Part shown: piece after piece, positions 11,995 through 24,123 of the stretch
Position numbering within the stretch: the first letter of the stretch is position 1
Layout: each line of letters starts with the position of its first letter
Assembly: GCA_037693485.1 (NCBI GenBank)
Contig: CM075345.1
Span: 109,052,001-109,116,000, forward strand
DNA length: 64,000 nt
Direction: 5' to 3'
Source of the DNA: Kitagawia praeruptora
Taxonomy: Eukaryota; Streptophyta; Magnoliopsida; Apiales; Apiaceae
The notes under the pieces: model-generated
Told to the model about the DNA's origin: nothing
What the model saw: only the letters and a program-made list of their open reading frames with translations
Databases searched by the model: none
Made by a program: the position numbers and the translations under genes

Positions 11995-13030
11995 ATACTG
12001 CGTTTGCAATAGGTATAGACTCTATTAGAGTTTAACAATGTCATTTGGGTGATTAATGCACCCGTAGTTTTTATGGATTTAGTGAATCAAGTGTTCAAGA
12101 AATATTTAGATAAGCTCGTTATTGTATTTATTGATGACGTCTTGATATATCCAGAGGACGAACATTTAAGAATTGTTTCAGAGGTATTATGAGAAGAGCA
12201 GTGGTATGCCAAATTCTCAAAGTATGAATTCTGGTTTAATAAAGCCCAATTTCTAAAACGTGTGGTTATTATCAAGGGAGTATTAATGGATCCCGCTAAA
12301 ATAGAAGTTGTTTTAATTGGGAGAGACCAACTACACCCACAGAGGTGAGAAGTTTTATAGACCTGACAGGCTATTATAAGGAATTCGTGCAGGACCTTGC
12401 TAAGATAGCAGCACCGTTGACACAATTTACGAGAAAGACTGAGAAGTTGGAATGGACTCCTAAGTGTGAGGAGAGTTTGCAAGAATTGAAAAGAGGTTGG
12501 TGTTAGCCCAATGTTGGCCCTACCAGATGATAAGGAAGACTTTGTGATATATAATGATGCATCTCATAAAGGTTTAGATTTTATGTTGATACAGCACCGT
12601 AGAGTAAGTGTGTATGCATTCAGACAGTTAAAAGAGTAAGAGACTAGATACCCACCCATAAATTGGAATTAGCAGCGATGGTTTTCGCTCCAAAAGATTT
12701 GGAAAATTATATGGACCATAAAAGCCTCAAGTATATATTATGCAGAAGGAAAAGAGCAAGGAAAATTTTCAAAAATGAGGGTAAAGTATATGCCCGTTTA
12801 AGTACGAACAGGAAATATATATTATGACTAATATTCTCTTATAATTGTTTCAAGGAGTATTATTAGAGCTTATTTTCTGGAAACTTTTACAGAGAAGATA
12901 TATTTAAAGGTCGGAGTATTAAGGTTTTATGTCTTGGTAGAGATCAAGATATGACTGTCAGATACACTATCACCCAGGGAAGGCCAATGTGGTGGCCGAT
13001 GCCTTAGTCAAAATGAGAAAGAGATAGATT
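11995..13030 (+). pseudogene. pol: Chromovirus RT-RNase H remnant
   Basis: Recognisable pieces appear in several frames. The RT core is at about 12030-12155 with [20 protein letters not shown] followed by [11 protein letters not shown], so the active-site pair survives. The thumb follows at 12330-12500 with PTEVRSFIDLTGYYKEFVQD. The RNase H start has DASHKGLDF at about 12555, and a pre-integrase piece YHPGKANVVADAL is at about 12970. Stops and frameshifts between the pieces rule out a functional enzyme. No integrase core or chromodomain is visible downstream to 13571. Order and wording fit Tekay-type chromoviruses. Confidence 0.85.
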
Positions 13031-13571
13031 TCGAAGATTCGGGAATTCAAGGATGAGATTTTACACCAGACCCATAGTCCGAGGTATTAGATGCACCTAG
13101 ACAGCACCATAATGTATAGGGATACCACCTTACGAGGCCGTTGTGAGAAGAGTTGTCGCTCTTCCTTGTGTTGGAAGGAGGCTGGCAAGATAAAGATACT
13201 GGAAACCGAGTTAATTCGACAAGCCAACGAGACAAAAGGTTTTACCAGCAAACGGCTAGTGGAAGCCCAAAATAGATGGAGATAGTACCGCTATTGATAA
13301 GCTAAATGGCATGTTGCAGAATGACAAGCCAATTTATATTGGTTATTTCTGCGCAAACAAGATAGAGAATATGAGATTGAAGATGCATGATACTAAAGTT
13401 ATTCCTGTGGAAATCATGAAAAGAAATGAGCAAGTGTAAGGAACAAGGTTTTCAAACTAATAAGGAATTGTGAGAAAATCAAGATGTGGAAGAATCCACC
13501 TGGAAGTTGAAAGAGTGAAACAAAGAAGGAGTAACCCCAGTGATTCCTAAACTGATTCCGGGACGGAATCC

Positions 13572-13588
13572 TTTTAAGGAGGGGAGAC
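13572..13588 (+). other. Tekay-like polypurine tract
   Basis: TTTTAAGGAGGGGAGAC directly precedes the 3' LTR start TGTAAGAACC. The tract is intact, as trans-mobilisation would require. Confidence 0.85.
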
Positions 13589-15777
13589 TGTAAGAACCCA
13601 TATTTTTCGGTAGAATTAAAACTTTTCTTATTAAGAATAAGTATATACGTGAATAGTGTTTGTCATGCGTGAATAGTGATTTTGGTGGATGAATAGTGAT
13701 TTTGAGGATTAAGAAAAATTTTCATGTCATCTATGTACGAGACATAGGATGGATATTCTGAAGTCATATTAGTGATCTACAGAGCAAATAAGTGTATGCA
13801 AAGACGATCGGAATTCAGAAATTCTAATTGGTATTTCGGTGTAATATTTGACCGGGCAGTGAATTATATATTATTATATTCAAGAAATGAGATATTAAAT
13901 TTGAGGAATTGAGGATTTAATATTTTGGAATTTTATTATAATTGATTTGAGAATTTAGGACGAAAACCACTAAGACAGTGATAACCGAGCAGCGCAACAT
14001 TTAATCGATCAAGTACATGTTAAGGAACATAAACAAGAGAGCAACCAAGCATGGATGCAACATTTGGAACATTAGTGTGAAACCAAAACAAGTGTGGAAA
14101 GCTTCCTTAAGAAGCTTTGTATCTTTAGCAAACTTGAGGGGTTAACTTGCACTTTGACAAACAAATATCATTCAAGCTTCTCCAACACACTTTGCACAAG
14201 AACCAAGAGGATTAACCAAAGCTTAACATCTGATAATATCTTGTATACATCATCAAAAGCATAGTTGAATTGGTCAAATAAGATCAAAAGAGAGAAAAAG
14301 CAATAGAAAACCAAGAAACCACAAACTGCCCAGCATAAGCAACCTTCAAAGAAAAATTCATATCTCCATTTCTATCCATGATAAAATCACCAAATTTTAA
14401 CCACAGCCTCTCCACTCCATTGGCAAGATTCGTTCCAAATTTCATAGCAATCCAAGTAGTGTAGCCTAGGCAAATCACCTCCCCAAGTTGAAGAAACCAA
14501 ACTGTCCAGTTTCTATCCAGCAGAAAGATGGGGCTCAAAACCCTATCTCCCATGGCTGGATTCTTGTGTTCTATATCTCAAAAGAAAGCCCTTGAATGGT
14601 ATAAGATGAGGTAAAAAGTTGAGCACCAAACTCTTATTTTTAGATTTGTTATGGATTTTACAAGATGATGATGAATAGTAACCCTCTAAGAACTAACTTT
14701 GATTTCTTGTTTTGTTTGGATGATCTAAGGGTTATTAAGGCTATACAAGGACTAGATCAAGCTTTGTAAGGCTAGTACATACTCTCAAGAAGGTATAAAC
14801 TTTGAAACCCTAGCTCTTGTTTTGAGATTAAAACATGTTCTTGGTGATTTTAGAGTAGTATGTTCATGATAATGATTATAAGCATGATTAGTTAAGTGGT
14901 TTAGTTAGATTAAGAAGCATGATTATTTTGATGCTAAGATCAGTAGCTTCTGGACTTGTGGAGGTGTATACCATGTGGATAAGTTGTGTTGATGCCCGGT
15001 GTGGCTTGGTTTGATGATTACGATTTTTGGAATGTCCGATTTATAGCCGTCGTAATGCTGAAATTTCGTTAACCTTAAGAAATAGTGTTTGACAGTAACT
15101 CTAACTCACTGACCAGTTGAGTATTCTGCCATGATAAGTTAGATCATGTCATAAGCTTCGTTTTGATATAAAGTTCATGTGAAACTGATTTACGGTTTAG
15201 GAGATATCGCGAAATTCGCAAAAGTGGTGCGATCGCGTAAGTGCTAAGTTTATGACTTCAATTGAACCCCTTAATGAAACAGTTTTGGTGGCAAATCAAG
15301 TTTATTAAATACTAGATATCATAAGGTGTATGTGTACGAAAGAATCACCTTAAAAGAGTAATCGGTTGATTTTATAGAAAAGTTTAAGCCAAGGTCGCGT
15401 AAGTGAAAACCACTGAAAACGAGACTTAGAAACCAACGTTCTAAATGGCTAAGTATAACTTGGAATTGCGGATGGATTTTGAACCAAACTCATAACGTAA
15501 GTGTTTGACGACCAACATGGACTTAGTATGACGCTAGAGCGAGCAAGTAATGCTTTGGTTGTGTTTGTTGCATGTTTACACCGTGAGTTAAGAATGGTTG
15601 TCCAGGGGTTTAACGGTATGCTTTTATTTGACTTTGTCTAGATGGACCGACATCGTCGCGAGCCCTATCATATCTCGAGTACCAGGCAAGTGTTCTAAAC
15701 CATACTTTGTAGTATTGGTTCTATATTCCTGTTTTTCCATGTATAGAGTTACACAGTTTTGTAGTTATTGCTTATAT

Positions 15778-15843
<66 letters not shown>

Positions 15844-18762
15844 GGCCTTCTGATTCACATATAAGATTTAAGATGAATAGTTATGAACCGGTGGATCTTG
15901 TAGCTCTAAGTATAAGAGTATACTTTTTGTGTTCGACTCTAGACCGGGAGTCGGTATTTGGATATAAGCAAATAGTCGTGGAAACCCGAAGGGATTCCAG
16001 CGGCAAAGTACTATGTATTTTGAGGAATATTATCCAGTACTATTATTATAATTTCAAGAAGTATTTATTACCTGGTAAATATTCAAGGATTGTTATTTGA
16101 GTATTATCTCACTTGAGAATATTAATCGAATATTATTTCATTAAGAGTATTATTGAATATTTTACGATATACGATGCAAGGTATATGCATAGTTGTTTTC
16201 ACTTAATATATTGTCGTACTTGAAGTGTGATTTTTAAATTAGACGACTTATAGACTAGAGGTGATCTAGTAGCTATAAGCCGGGTTTATGATAGCCCTTA
16301 GAATAGGGCATGGGTTTCGACTAATTTGTTACGAACCGCGAGGCGGTATATCGTATACGTATTACAATTATTTTCTGAGTATTATTTATTTAGTAAATAA
16401 TACTCGAGGATTATAATTACATGGAAAATATCGTTTCAAATATTTATTTAAAAGTATGATTTCATAATCACACGTGAGTTATTTATTTAAATGAATCTTA
16501 ATTCGGATTTTCATTTAAAGGTTTCTAGTTATCTTTAGATGACTATTTACTTAATGAATATTATTCTAAATATTCATTTAAAGTTTTCCTTATTATTAAT
16601 TAGGGTTGTTTATTTGACGAACATTATTTCGAATATTCATTTAAAGTTAATGAATATTATTTTGGATATTCATTTAAATACTTTATCATTATTATTAAGG
16701 GCTATTTAATTGATGAATATTATTTCGAATATTTATTTTAAAGGTTGTTAATTATAAATTATTTCATTATTTATTTATTAAATGAATATTATTTTGAATA
16801 TTCATTTAAAGGCTTTTTGAATAATCATTTAATGATTATTTATTTAATGAATATTATTTTGAATATTCACTTCTGGGTTTAAGCGTAATTATTTTATTTA
16901 AATATATTCTTTAAACATTCTTGATTTAATAAATATTATCTGAATATTTATTAAATACTTTTAATATAGATGGAATAGTTTATGTATTTAAAAGCATATT
17001 TGACTTCAATAATTATAGAGTATATTTCTGAGTTTTATTAAAAGTATCTCGAATACTTTCGATCTTCTGGGTTTTCCCTAAATAACGTTGAGCACCTAAT
17101 CTATGTTGCTTAACAACGATTTTCCAAAAGTATTATAAGGTTTCCCTGATGATCTTAAATCAACTCCTAGCCTGCAATGGCGTCGTTTTCCTTCAAAACT
17201 GGGAAACTCTATTTGAGAAATTCTATTTTACTTGACTTCTGAGTCACGAAAAATGTCGAGAACTTATTTTGAGCCCAATTATTATGAGTCAGGGGACTCT
17301 GGCTACTTCCTCAACACTCGAGGAGTAGGATTGCTGTAACAAGTGTTCATCCATTAACGAGCTACTGCTCGGGAAATATTGGTAAATTTTCCTTTCCAAT
17401 TAGATACAACTACTTTGTGGAGTTGTATCAACGAGTTATTACTCGGGGAAAAGGAGGACGAACTTTACGTTTCAGAGTCATGGATTTTACTCGAACTAGG
17501 AGTATGTGTGTATGAGGCTGTGAATCAGTCCATCACTGATAATCGTGTAAGAGGCCGTGGGACGGTCCATCATTATTAAAAGGGGTCCGAGTTGCGCCGG
17601 TCCCGATTATGCCCAACCGTTGGCGGGAGATCAAGAGGGCGGTAGACAAGTAAATCCGTCAGTTCTTCCATCTACATGTAGAGAAACAAAATTTGGAGAT
17701 GCACAACTTATGACTGATCATCGTAAGGTTGTGACATCTGGCGCGAGATACTCCCGTATTAGTTCATCATCCAATTGTGGATATTTCTGCAACATGTACT
17801 GAAAGGTTTGCCGGTCATGTTGGCAGGGTTTTAAAAAGTGTGAAAATTGATGTTACAATAACCTTCCTTATAACTTCATCTTTTAAGTTATATGCTGATA
17901 TTCTGCTTATGGTTGATATAGCAGACATGATTTTACAAAAAGGTTATTGGTGTGTTTTGAAACCTCATCCTTTTATAAAATGCCAGAACTATTCATATTG
18001 CGATAAAGATTACAGATATATCATGAAAGATGATATTTATATATTGATTTTCTGCTTATCTTCTTTTCATAGCAGATATTTTGACGGAAAGGTCATTATT
18101 GTGATTATGAACTTATCATGTTCATTTAATGATTATTTTAATCATTATACTTTCCCTATTGAGGTTTCTTGGATACATATATTTTATTAATGATATTAAG
18201 TATCCGTGGTATTATGAAAACCCCATGTATATGATGGGAGATTTTTGTGAACACTAGTAACCACTTGCTGAGCAATTCTTTCGCTCATACTTGTTTGTTG
18301 TTTTATATATTAGCCATTCAGAAAGAGGTAAACGGATGAGAATTATCTGCATAGCTCGGAAGAAGCAGGCAGACAAGGTACCCTTATGAAGACGACGTGA
18401 TCCAGAACAACTATAGCTAGAGTAAGTTACATATGGTTTTATTAATGTGTAATATATATATCACATTGTATAGAGTAGAACTAGTTGCTGGTATACTTCT
18501 CAACGAAGCTATACTAGCGGAATAAGATTTGTAAGACACGGTGTAATTTGATTCAATGGATGTAATGAAGTGAGTAATGTAAAGACTTTAGTTCTTGTTT
18601 CTAGCCCTATAACCTATAAGATGCTTGGTAGTTTGGGTCTCAATGATTGTATTTCAGTTATCAAATGATTACAGATGGATTAATGTTGTTAAACAGGTGA
18701 ATTGTTAATGAGAATTTCCGCGTGACGACCAAATCCCTGACCCCGGATTTGGGGGTGTTACA
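13589..18762 (+). repeat. Tekay-like 3' LTR (5174 bp)
   Basis: Near-identical copy of 3516-8675. Differences include a longer AT run, scattered single-base changes (for example CAGAT/CATAT in the first 15 bases) and one inserted base near 14765 that breaks the open frame equivalent to 4592-4795. It ends TGTTACA followed by the TSD CTAGC. Confidence 0.92.
15782..15840 (+). repeat. (AT)n microsatellite in 3' LTR
   Basis: A 59-nt AT run, twelve bases longer than its partner at 5708-5754. Confidence 0.97.
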
Positions 18763-18767
18763 CTAGC

Positions 18768-19200
18768 TGAGTTCTACAAACAAGCTGAACTATATAAATG
18801 TGTGGAAGAATCCTTGTTGAAGTTGAGAGAAACAGAAGATCTTGGAGACGAAGCTAGTCATAAAGGAATCAAGCGAGAGAGGTCTCCAAGCCCGCAAGCA
18901 TATGTTATTGGGGATCGAGCTTCCTCCAAAAGAAGTAAAGCAAAATTGAAGACAAAGTGCGACAATTATACCTCTTTGGTCGCTCCAGTAGACCACATCT
19001 TCATGGTTTATGGGAAAGAAGGAATATTTGTGAAGCCTACACCTTTACCTGTAGGAGCAAGGAAAGATCTGAAGAAATATTGTGACTTCCATGAGGATAA
19101 TTGCCATGATACTTCTGAATGCAGAGCACTGAAAGACCAAATTGAGGAATTGATTAAAGCCGGGAAGCTCGCGGAATGGATAGCTCGAGGTGACCAGTAG
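18768..19200 (+). CDS. gag: Tat1 gag, 3' segment
   Basis: It continues the frame interrupted at 3515 (AEFYKQAELYKCVEESL) to the TAG at 19198-19200. It contains a basic stretch (about 18860-18960) and the Tat-type knuckle YCDFHEDNCHDTSEC followed by LKDQIEELI. The usual Gly before His in this knuckle is Cys here. The gag stop is followed directly by non-coding DNA, with no protease frame. Confidence 0.85.
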
Positions 19201-20289
19201 TTGAAAGTTTGAGAGCTTCCTTAAAGTATAGTTGAGAGACCTTTATTTATATATGTATTTCCTTCTTAGAACTAGGGGTAGTGCATGTATACCTTCCTAG
19301 CAAGTAAACCTATTTCTTTCTAGTAGTTTTCAACGAAATTATGAGTAGTTCTTTTCCTTGTATTACGTCATACATTTAGCTTGTAAAACAAGGAACATAC
19401 CTCATTCAATTCAGTGACCTACGAGAAATACCTCACAAGTAATCTCTTTAAGTATCTCTTGTTTCTTACAATGAGTTAGCTCGCGTAAGCTTAGAGGTAC
19501 TGTATTGGGATATTTGTATAGAGGTTCATTCTCAGCATGTTTCGTAAGAAGATAAAGAAGAAAGGAGAAGACATGTTAAAGCTACAAGCAAGAATGATGT
19601 GAAGAGGTTATAGTATTTATTCGAGCGTTAAAGAAAATTCGACATAGTTGAAGATTTTGATGAAGAGTATCTACAAGAATATGATATGAGCATCTTGAAG
19701 AAAACACACAGTACTCAACTTCATGGATGAATATTCAACGACTTATTAGAAATTATCGAAGAATTGTGAAGCTTCTTGGAGTTAGTTCTTCATCAAAGAC
19801 AAGCTTCCCTGAAGAACTGGGGGGTAGTACAATTACAATTACTATAGCACATGGTACTTTGAAAGTTGAGGATTTCAAAATTTTGAGAATTCAGATCATG
19901 AACCTCACCATCAGGTCCAGGAAGCTCGTGATTTGATTCAGGAACCTCACGGCTAGGATGCAGTTTAGAAACCTCATAGCTCATATTTGGTTCAAGAACC
20001 TTGAGGATTGATTTGGTCTAGTATCTTGAAGAGCAGCATGCTTGCATCAGGAACACGTCAATGAGTTTTCAAATCTTAACGGAGGCTTCCACTTCACATC
20101 TGATCAGTCTACAGAAAGATCCAGGTGATTCCTCTCCTTTTATGCTTAGATATTCGTAGAAAACCTCCCAGGTACGCTCAGCAAACTCTTACTATACCTA
20201 AAGCATGCTTAAACATCTATGATATTGTGGTCGTATATGCGATAAAGCTATGATTATGTCTTGATTATGTTTCTTGATGTTAGAATGCA
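19201..20289 (+). other. Tat1 3' non-coding region, first part
   Basis: No pol motif or credible ORF. The 90 bases around 19880-19990 contain short GAACCTCA repeats (AGGAACCTCAC, AGAAACCTCATAG, AGAACCTTGAG). Nothing else recognised. Confidence 0.6.
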
Positions 20290-20610
20290 CATGTACTTAA
20301 CAGATTATAGGTTCCTAGATATTTACCTGCAATTCGTAGGTTCCTTGATATTTACCTACATCTCGCAGGTTCCTTGATATTAATTTACCTGTAGCTTATA
20401 GGTTCCATGTATTTACCTTTAGTTAACAGGTTCTATGTTTCTCACCTGAAGCTCATAGGTAGTAGCTTCCAGGTCTAGTTGTATTTATATGTGTCTAGTA
20501 GATTACTCGTTATTCTCTTGTAACTGACATCTTGCAGGTTCATTGATATATACCTGAAGTTGGTGTGTAACAGCTTCCAGGTTCATTGACATTTGTTAGA
20601 AGCCAATTGT
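20290..20610 (+). repeat. Tandem AGGTTCC / ACCTG repeats
   Basis: Roughly eight diverged units of about 35 bp of the form TACCTG-N(9-11)-AGGTTCCTTGATATTTACC. Each unit contains an ACCTG...AGGT inverted pair. The AGGTTCC core is the same motif as in the LTR short repeats at 1775-1865. Confidence 0.7.
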
Positions 20611-20689
20611 TAGTTTCTGATTAGCAGCTTCCTACTTGAAGTTCCCAGCCAGCCGATACCTGAATAGAAGAGAGTGTACTTATAGCAAG

Positions 20690-21480
20690 AGCTCCATGCC
20701 TTTAGAGGATTAATCTAGTGCCCTTATGGATTCTCTCCATTCAAGGATTCACTTAGAGCCCAGAAGGATTCACTAGGTTCCCCGAGAATTTTTCATGTAT
20801 TCACCCAGTGCCCTTATGTATTGTCTATGTGCCCGTATAGGTTCACATAGAGCCCAGAAAGATTCACTTTGAAAGCCCTGTCAGCTATAGGCACTCGATA
20901 GCTAGAGAAGACTTGCAAGCACGAGAGATTCACATCGAAAAGCCCTATGAATCGTAGGCACAATTCAAAAGTCCCATAAGCATGTGGGCACCTAGTTAAA
21001 GGTTTTGGGAGCCTAATCATGGGTAACCTAACCTAGAGTTTGATTGTAGCTGAAAAGCCTTTAAAGGGATTCACCTTGTGCCCATACGGATTCACTTGGT
21101 GCCCCTAGAGTTTGAAATAATTCATCATGTGCCCTATAGATTCTCTTTGTGCCCTCTTCAGGATTCACTTAGAGCCTATAAGGATTCACTTGATGCCACA
21201 AAGGAATTCACTTAGTGCCCAATCGGATTCTCTTCGTGCTCTTGACATGATTCACCTAGAGCCCGGATGGATTCACTTCGTGCTCCCTGAAGCGAAAAAG
21301 GATTCATTTGACGCCCAGTCGAATTCTTTGAGTGCCCTTCTCAGGATTCACTTAAGGCTCAACTGGATTCGTCTTATGCCCTGTCAAGGATTCACTTAGC
21401 GCCCAATTGAATTCTCTAAGTGCCCTTTTCAGGATTCACCTATAGCTCAATTGGATTTGCCTTGTGCCCTCATCAAAGCG
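20690..21480 (+). repeat. Tat1 minisatellite, GGATTCACTTNGTGCCC units
   Basis: An array of units about 22 bp long that alternate as a dimer of about 45 bp: GGATTCACTTAGNGCCC, AATTGGATTCGCTTTGTGCCC, then CTTGTCAA-type links. Twenty or more units are recognisable by eye, many diverged, with a break around 20890-21040. It is a clear tandem structure in the region where pol would sit in an autonomous Tat element. Confidence 0.8.
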
Positions 21481-22174
21481 ATACAAAGATGAATACTCCC
21501 ACTTATAAAGCTTGTATATGATTGAAATAGGTACCGTACTACTAACAATTTCTTGATAAAGCAGCTTGCAGCATCCTTGATGATCATCAGAAGCTTCCAG
21601 TTAATAGCTTCCGGCTTCTAGTTTTTAACCCATAGTTTATAAGCTACAGCTTTCAGTCAACCGCTTCAACAAGCTATAGGAGGTTCACGCATCATGACGG
21701 CTCGGGGGGTAGCTCAGTTCCCCTACGTTTGCACAGAGAAGAGCTTCCATCTTCCAGGTTCAATAACAGAATCTCGATCTAAACCGGCACAATGAAGCAC
21801 AGATAAGTTCTACTTTCATGCCTTTATATCCTTAACTATCATGCACATTTCCTGTTAATGAGAGCTTATATTCTGTCATGCTTAGATACATGTAGCTTTT
21901 AATGCGTATATTCCATGATCTTTAGAAATGAAATTTATGTGAACTTGTACTTAGGATGTTGTCATGCCCTATAGGTTTGCAGTTTACGTAACATATATGC
22001 TTAATTTATGATCTCGAACGTGTTAGTTGAATCAGTCAAGTAGATAATTGATATGCCACTTGAGAAGGTAGCAACATATATAACGTAAATAATCATTCAT
22101 ACTTGCATACATGCATCACTTGTATGTGAGCTCTTCAGCTCGTATTACTAACCTATTTTTTCTAGTTTTCTTGG
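21481..22174 (+). other. Tat1 non-coding region with an internal polypurine-like tract
   Basis: No gene. Short AGCTTCCAG repeats occur at 21590-21760, and a G-run CTCGGGGGGTAGCTCAG at about 21702-21718 resembles the real polypurine tract at 23114-23131. Confidence 0.55.
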
Positions 22175-22690
22175 TGTTGTACCCAAAATCACCATGGGCT
22201 AGATTTAAGACCTATTAAGTCGTAGGTTCCAATCAACAAGTATTGTATGAGCGAGGAGATAGATCTAGTACGAGATATGAAGACCTAACGTGGAGAAATG
22301 AGCATTAATTAGTTGAGAAGACAGTCAAGAGATTATGAGTATCAAGACGTTCATGATGAACCAGTAGCTGAGCAGATTACGAATGAACCAGTTTCCTCCC
22401 CGCAGAAGAGCCCGAATTAGCCTAGCAACAGCAATGAGAACAACAAGAAGTACATGGGAACTACAGAAACGCTCCCAAGACTAACAAATTTGTTATTTGT
22501 GCAGGTACAGTTTCCTGTAGAGAGGTTCCTGAGAACCAGGTTCCGAGATAGAGGTTCGTGAGAACCAGGTTTCTGAGCATAGACATCAGAGATATCAAGA
22601 AGCCAGCTAGAGAGACGCATAATCATCATTGGAAAGTACTCCTAGGACGCAGCTGATCCTAGAGTACCTCTGATAGACAGACATTAGATA
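22175..22690 (+). repeat. Diverged internal relic of the Tat1 LTR
   Basis: TGTTGTACCCAAAATCACCA corresponds to the LTR start TGTTGTGCCCAAAATCTCCA. Later pieces also match: GAGAACCAGGTTCC repeats, and ACTCCTAGGACGCAGCTGAT against ATTCCTTGGGCGCAGATGAT. It is much more diverged than the two terminal LTRs are from each other. Confidence 0.7.
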
Positions 22691-22739
22691 GTCAAATGAA
22701 AAGAAGCTTATCAGATGAAGTAGCCTCTCGAGCAATCAA

Positions 22740-23010
22740 GTTATGATTTTCCCTTGACAATCTTACGATTCACCTTGTCCCTTTTAAGGATTCATTTAGT
22801 GCCCTATTGGATTCGTTTTGTGCCCTCAGCATAGGTTCACATAACGCCCAATTAGGTTCACTTTATGCCCTTATTTGGATTCACGTGGTTCCCTTGATAT
22901 TCTTAAGGTTCACTTAGTGCCCAATTAGATTCGCTTTGTGCCCTTGTCAAAGGATTCACTCAGCGCCTAATTGGATTCACTTTGTGCCATTGTCACGATT
23001 CAAACAAGAA
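22740..23010 (+). repeat. Second block of GGATTCACTTNGTGCCC repeats
   Basis: About ten further units of the minisatellite at 20690-21480, lying between the LTR relic and the 3' LTR. The dimer form (TTCACTTAGTGCCCAATTAG then ATTCGCTTTGTGCCC) is clearest at 22905-22990. Confidence 0.75.
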
Positions 23011-23113
23011 GACAAAGACCCGCATGGTTCACTCAGAAGAAACATGGGAGCACTGAAGGGATTGGATCTTAAAATATCAAGCTATTTAGGTTCCTCTCGC
23101 ATCCTATGACTTC

Positions 23114-23131
23114 GAGGAACCGGGGGGTACT
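23114..23131 (+). other. Tat1 polypurine tract
   Basis: GAGGAACCGGGGGGTACT lies directly before the 3' LTR. Confidence 0.75.
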
Positions 23132-23944
23132 TGTTGTGCCCAAAATCTCCATGGGTTAGATTTAGGCCCATTGGGCTTAAGGATCCAATCCGTATGATTA
23201 ATATGGGTTATGATTGAGGTCCCTTAAGTTAAATGGGGCTAAATAGCACGTGAAATGGATCTAGACAGGTTCAGGTTCCCGAAAGACAGCTTCCTGTAGA
23301 CAGCTTCCCGAGAAACAGGTTCCTGCAGACAGGTTCCTGAGAGACAGCTTCCTGTACGAGAACAGATTTATTCCAGCAGAATTCTAGTATGATTAAGCCT
23401 CCTATTCTTTAGGAGCAAGTCATGAACATCAACTCCTTATTGGAATGTATTCCTTGGGCGCAGATGATCCTTGAATACATCTAATAGGACGAGAACTTGT
23501 AAACATACTCCTAGTCGGACTAGAACTTGAGTTCTATTCGACTTAGGTCGCCTATTCGTGGCTGAAATCTGGAGAAAAGGAGTTCCCCATGAATTAGGAA
23601 CCTAGTTTATTGCCGCCTAACCAGACTTCTAGTCTAAAAAGAACTACGTGAACTTGATCCCTATATAAGCAAGGGTACGTAGGCACCTTGAGAAGACGGT
23701 TACAAGCCTTGCGAGACACCTATGAGATTCTTGCTAACACGGCTACAAGCCTCGCAATACACCTACGAGATTCTTAAGAACACACGACACAAGCCTCAAA
23801 GGAACTCGCGAGATTCTTGTAAACGCTCTCGAGCTCAGTTCAACCCCTACAAAAAACCTCCATTCTCCATAGATTAGTTGATCGTTATCCTTTACAACTC
23901 ACCATAAACCTCTCAAAAGTTGTTACGAAATCCACTCATCAACA
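23132..23944 (+). repeat. Tat1 3' LTR
   Basis: Partner of 1638-2451, 813 bp; one base is missing near 23441 relative to the 5' copy, and about seven substitutions were noticed. The TSD AATAG follows at 23945-23949. Confidence 0.93.
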
Positions 23945-24123
23945 AATAGAATTGATGAATTAAAAAATAATGAAGTTAAGTACCTCCTTTTTCAGATATA
24001 GACATAGTATCCAGTACTTAGAAAAAAGAATTCAACTATTTGATGCTTCTTTTCCTTTACCACTTCCCTGATAAGATTCACCCTTGTCATCCTTAGTTCC
24101 TCTTTTATCTCCTCTCAGTCTGT

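Larger units (their letters stand above)
3516..18762 (+). mobile_element. Non-autonomous Tekay-like chromovirus with 5.2 kb LTRs
   Basis: Ends are TGTAAGAACC...GGTGTTACA, with 5-bp TSD CTAGC (3511-3515, 18763-18767). LTRs are 5160 and 5174 bp, with about 25 small differences noticed by eye plus a different AT-run length, roughly 0.5%. The interior is only 4913 bp. It has a Met-type primer site, a purine tract, and RT/RNase H remnants with many stops and frameshifts. LTR ends, primer and RT wording fit the Tekay (Del) chromovirus clade. LTRs make up two thirds of the element. Confidence 0.9.
1638..23944 (+). mobile_element. Tat1: gag-only Ty3/gypsy (Tat-like) LTR element
   Basis: The element has exact ends TGTTGTGCCC...CATCAACA, a 5-bp TSD (AATAG), 814 and 813 bp LTRs differing at about eight places by eye, a primer site at 2453 and a G-rich polypurine tract before the 3' LTR. 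It contains the Tekay-like element at 3516-18762. Removing that with one CTAGC leaves about 7.05 kb. The only recognisable gene is gag. The 3.9 kb from 19201 to 23131 shows no protease, RT, RNase H or integrase motif on either strand. It is therefore non-autonomous and needs pol from a relative. Confidence 0.9.

Noticed and set aside
20690..21480. CRISPR-like regular repeats
   Set aside because: Units are diverged, adjacent and without unique spacers; plant nuclear context. It is a minisatellite.
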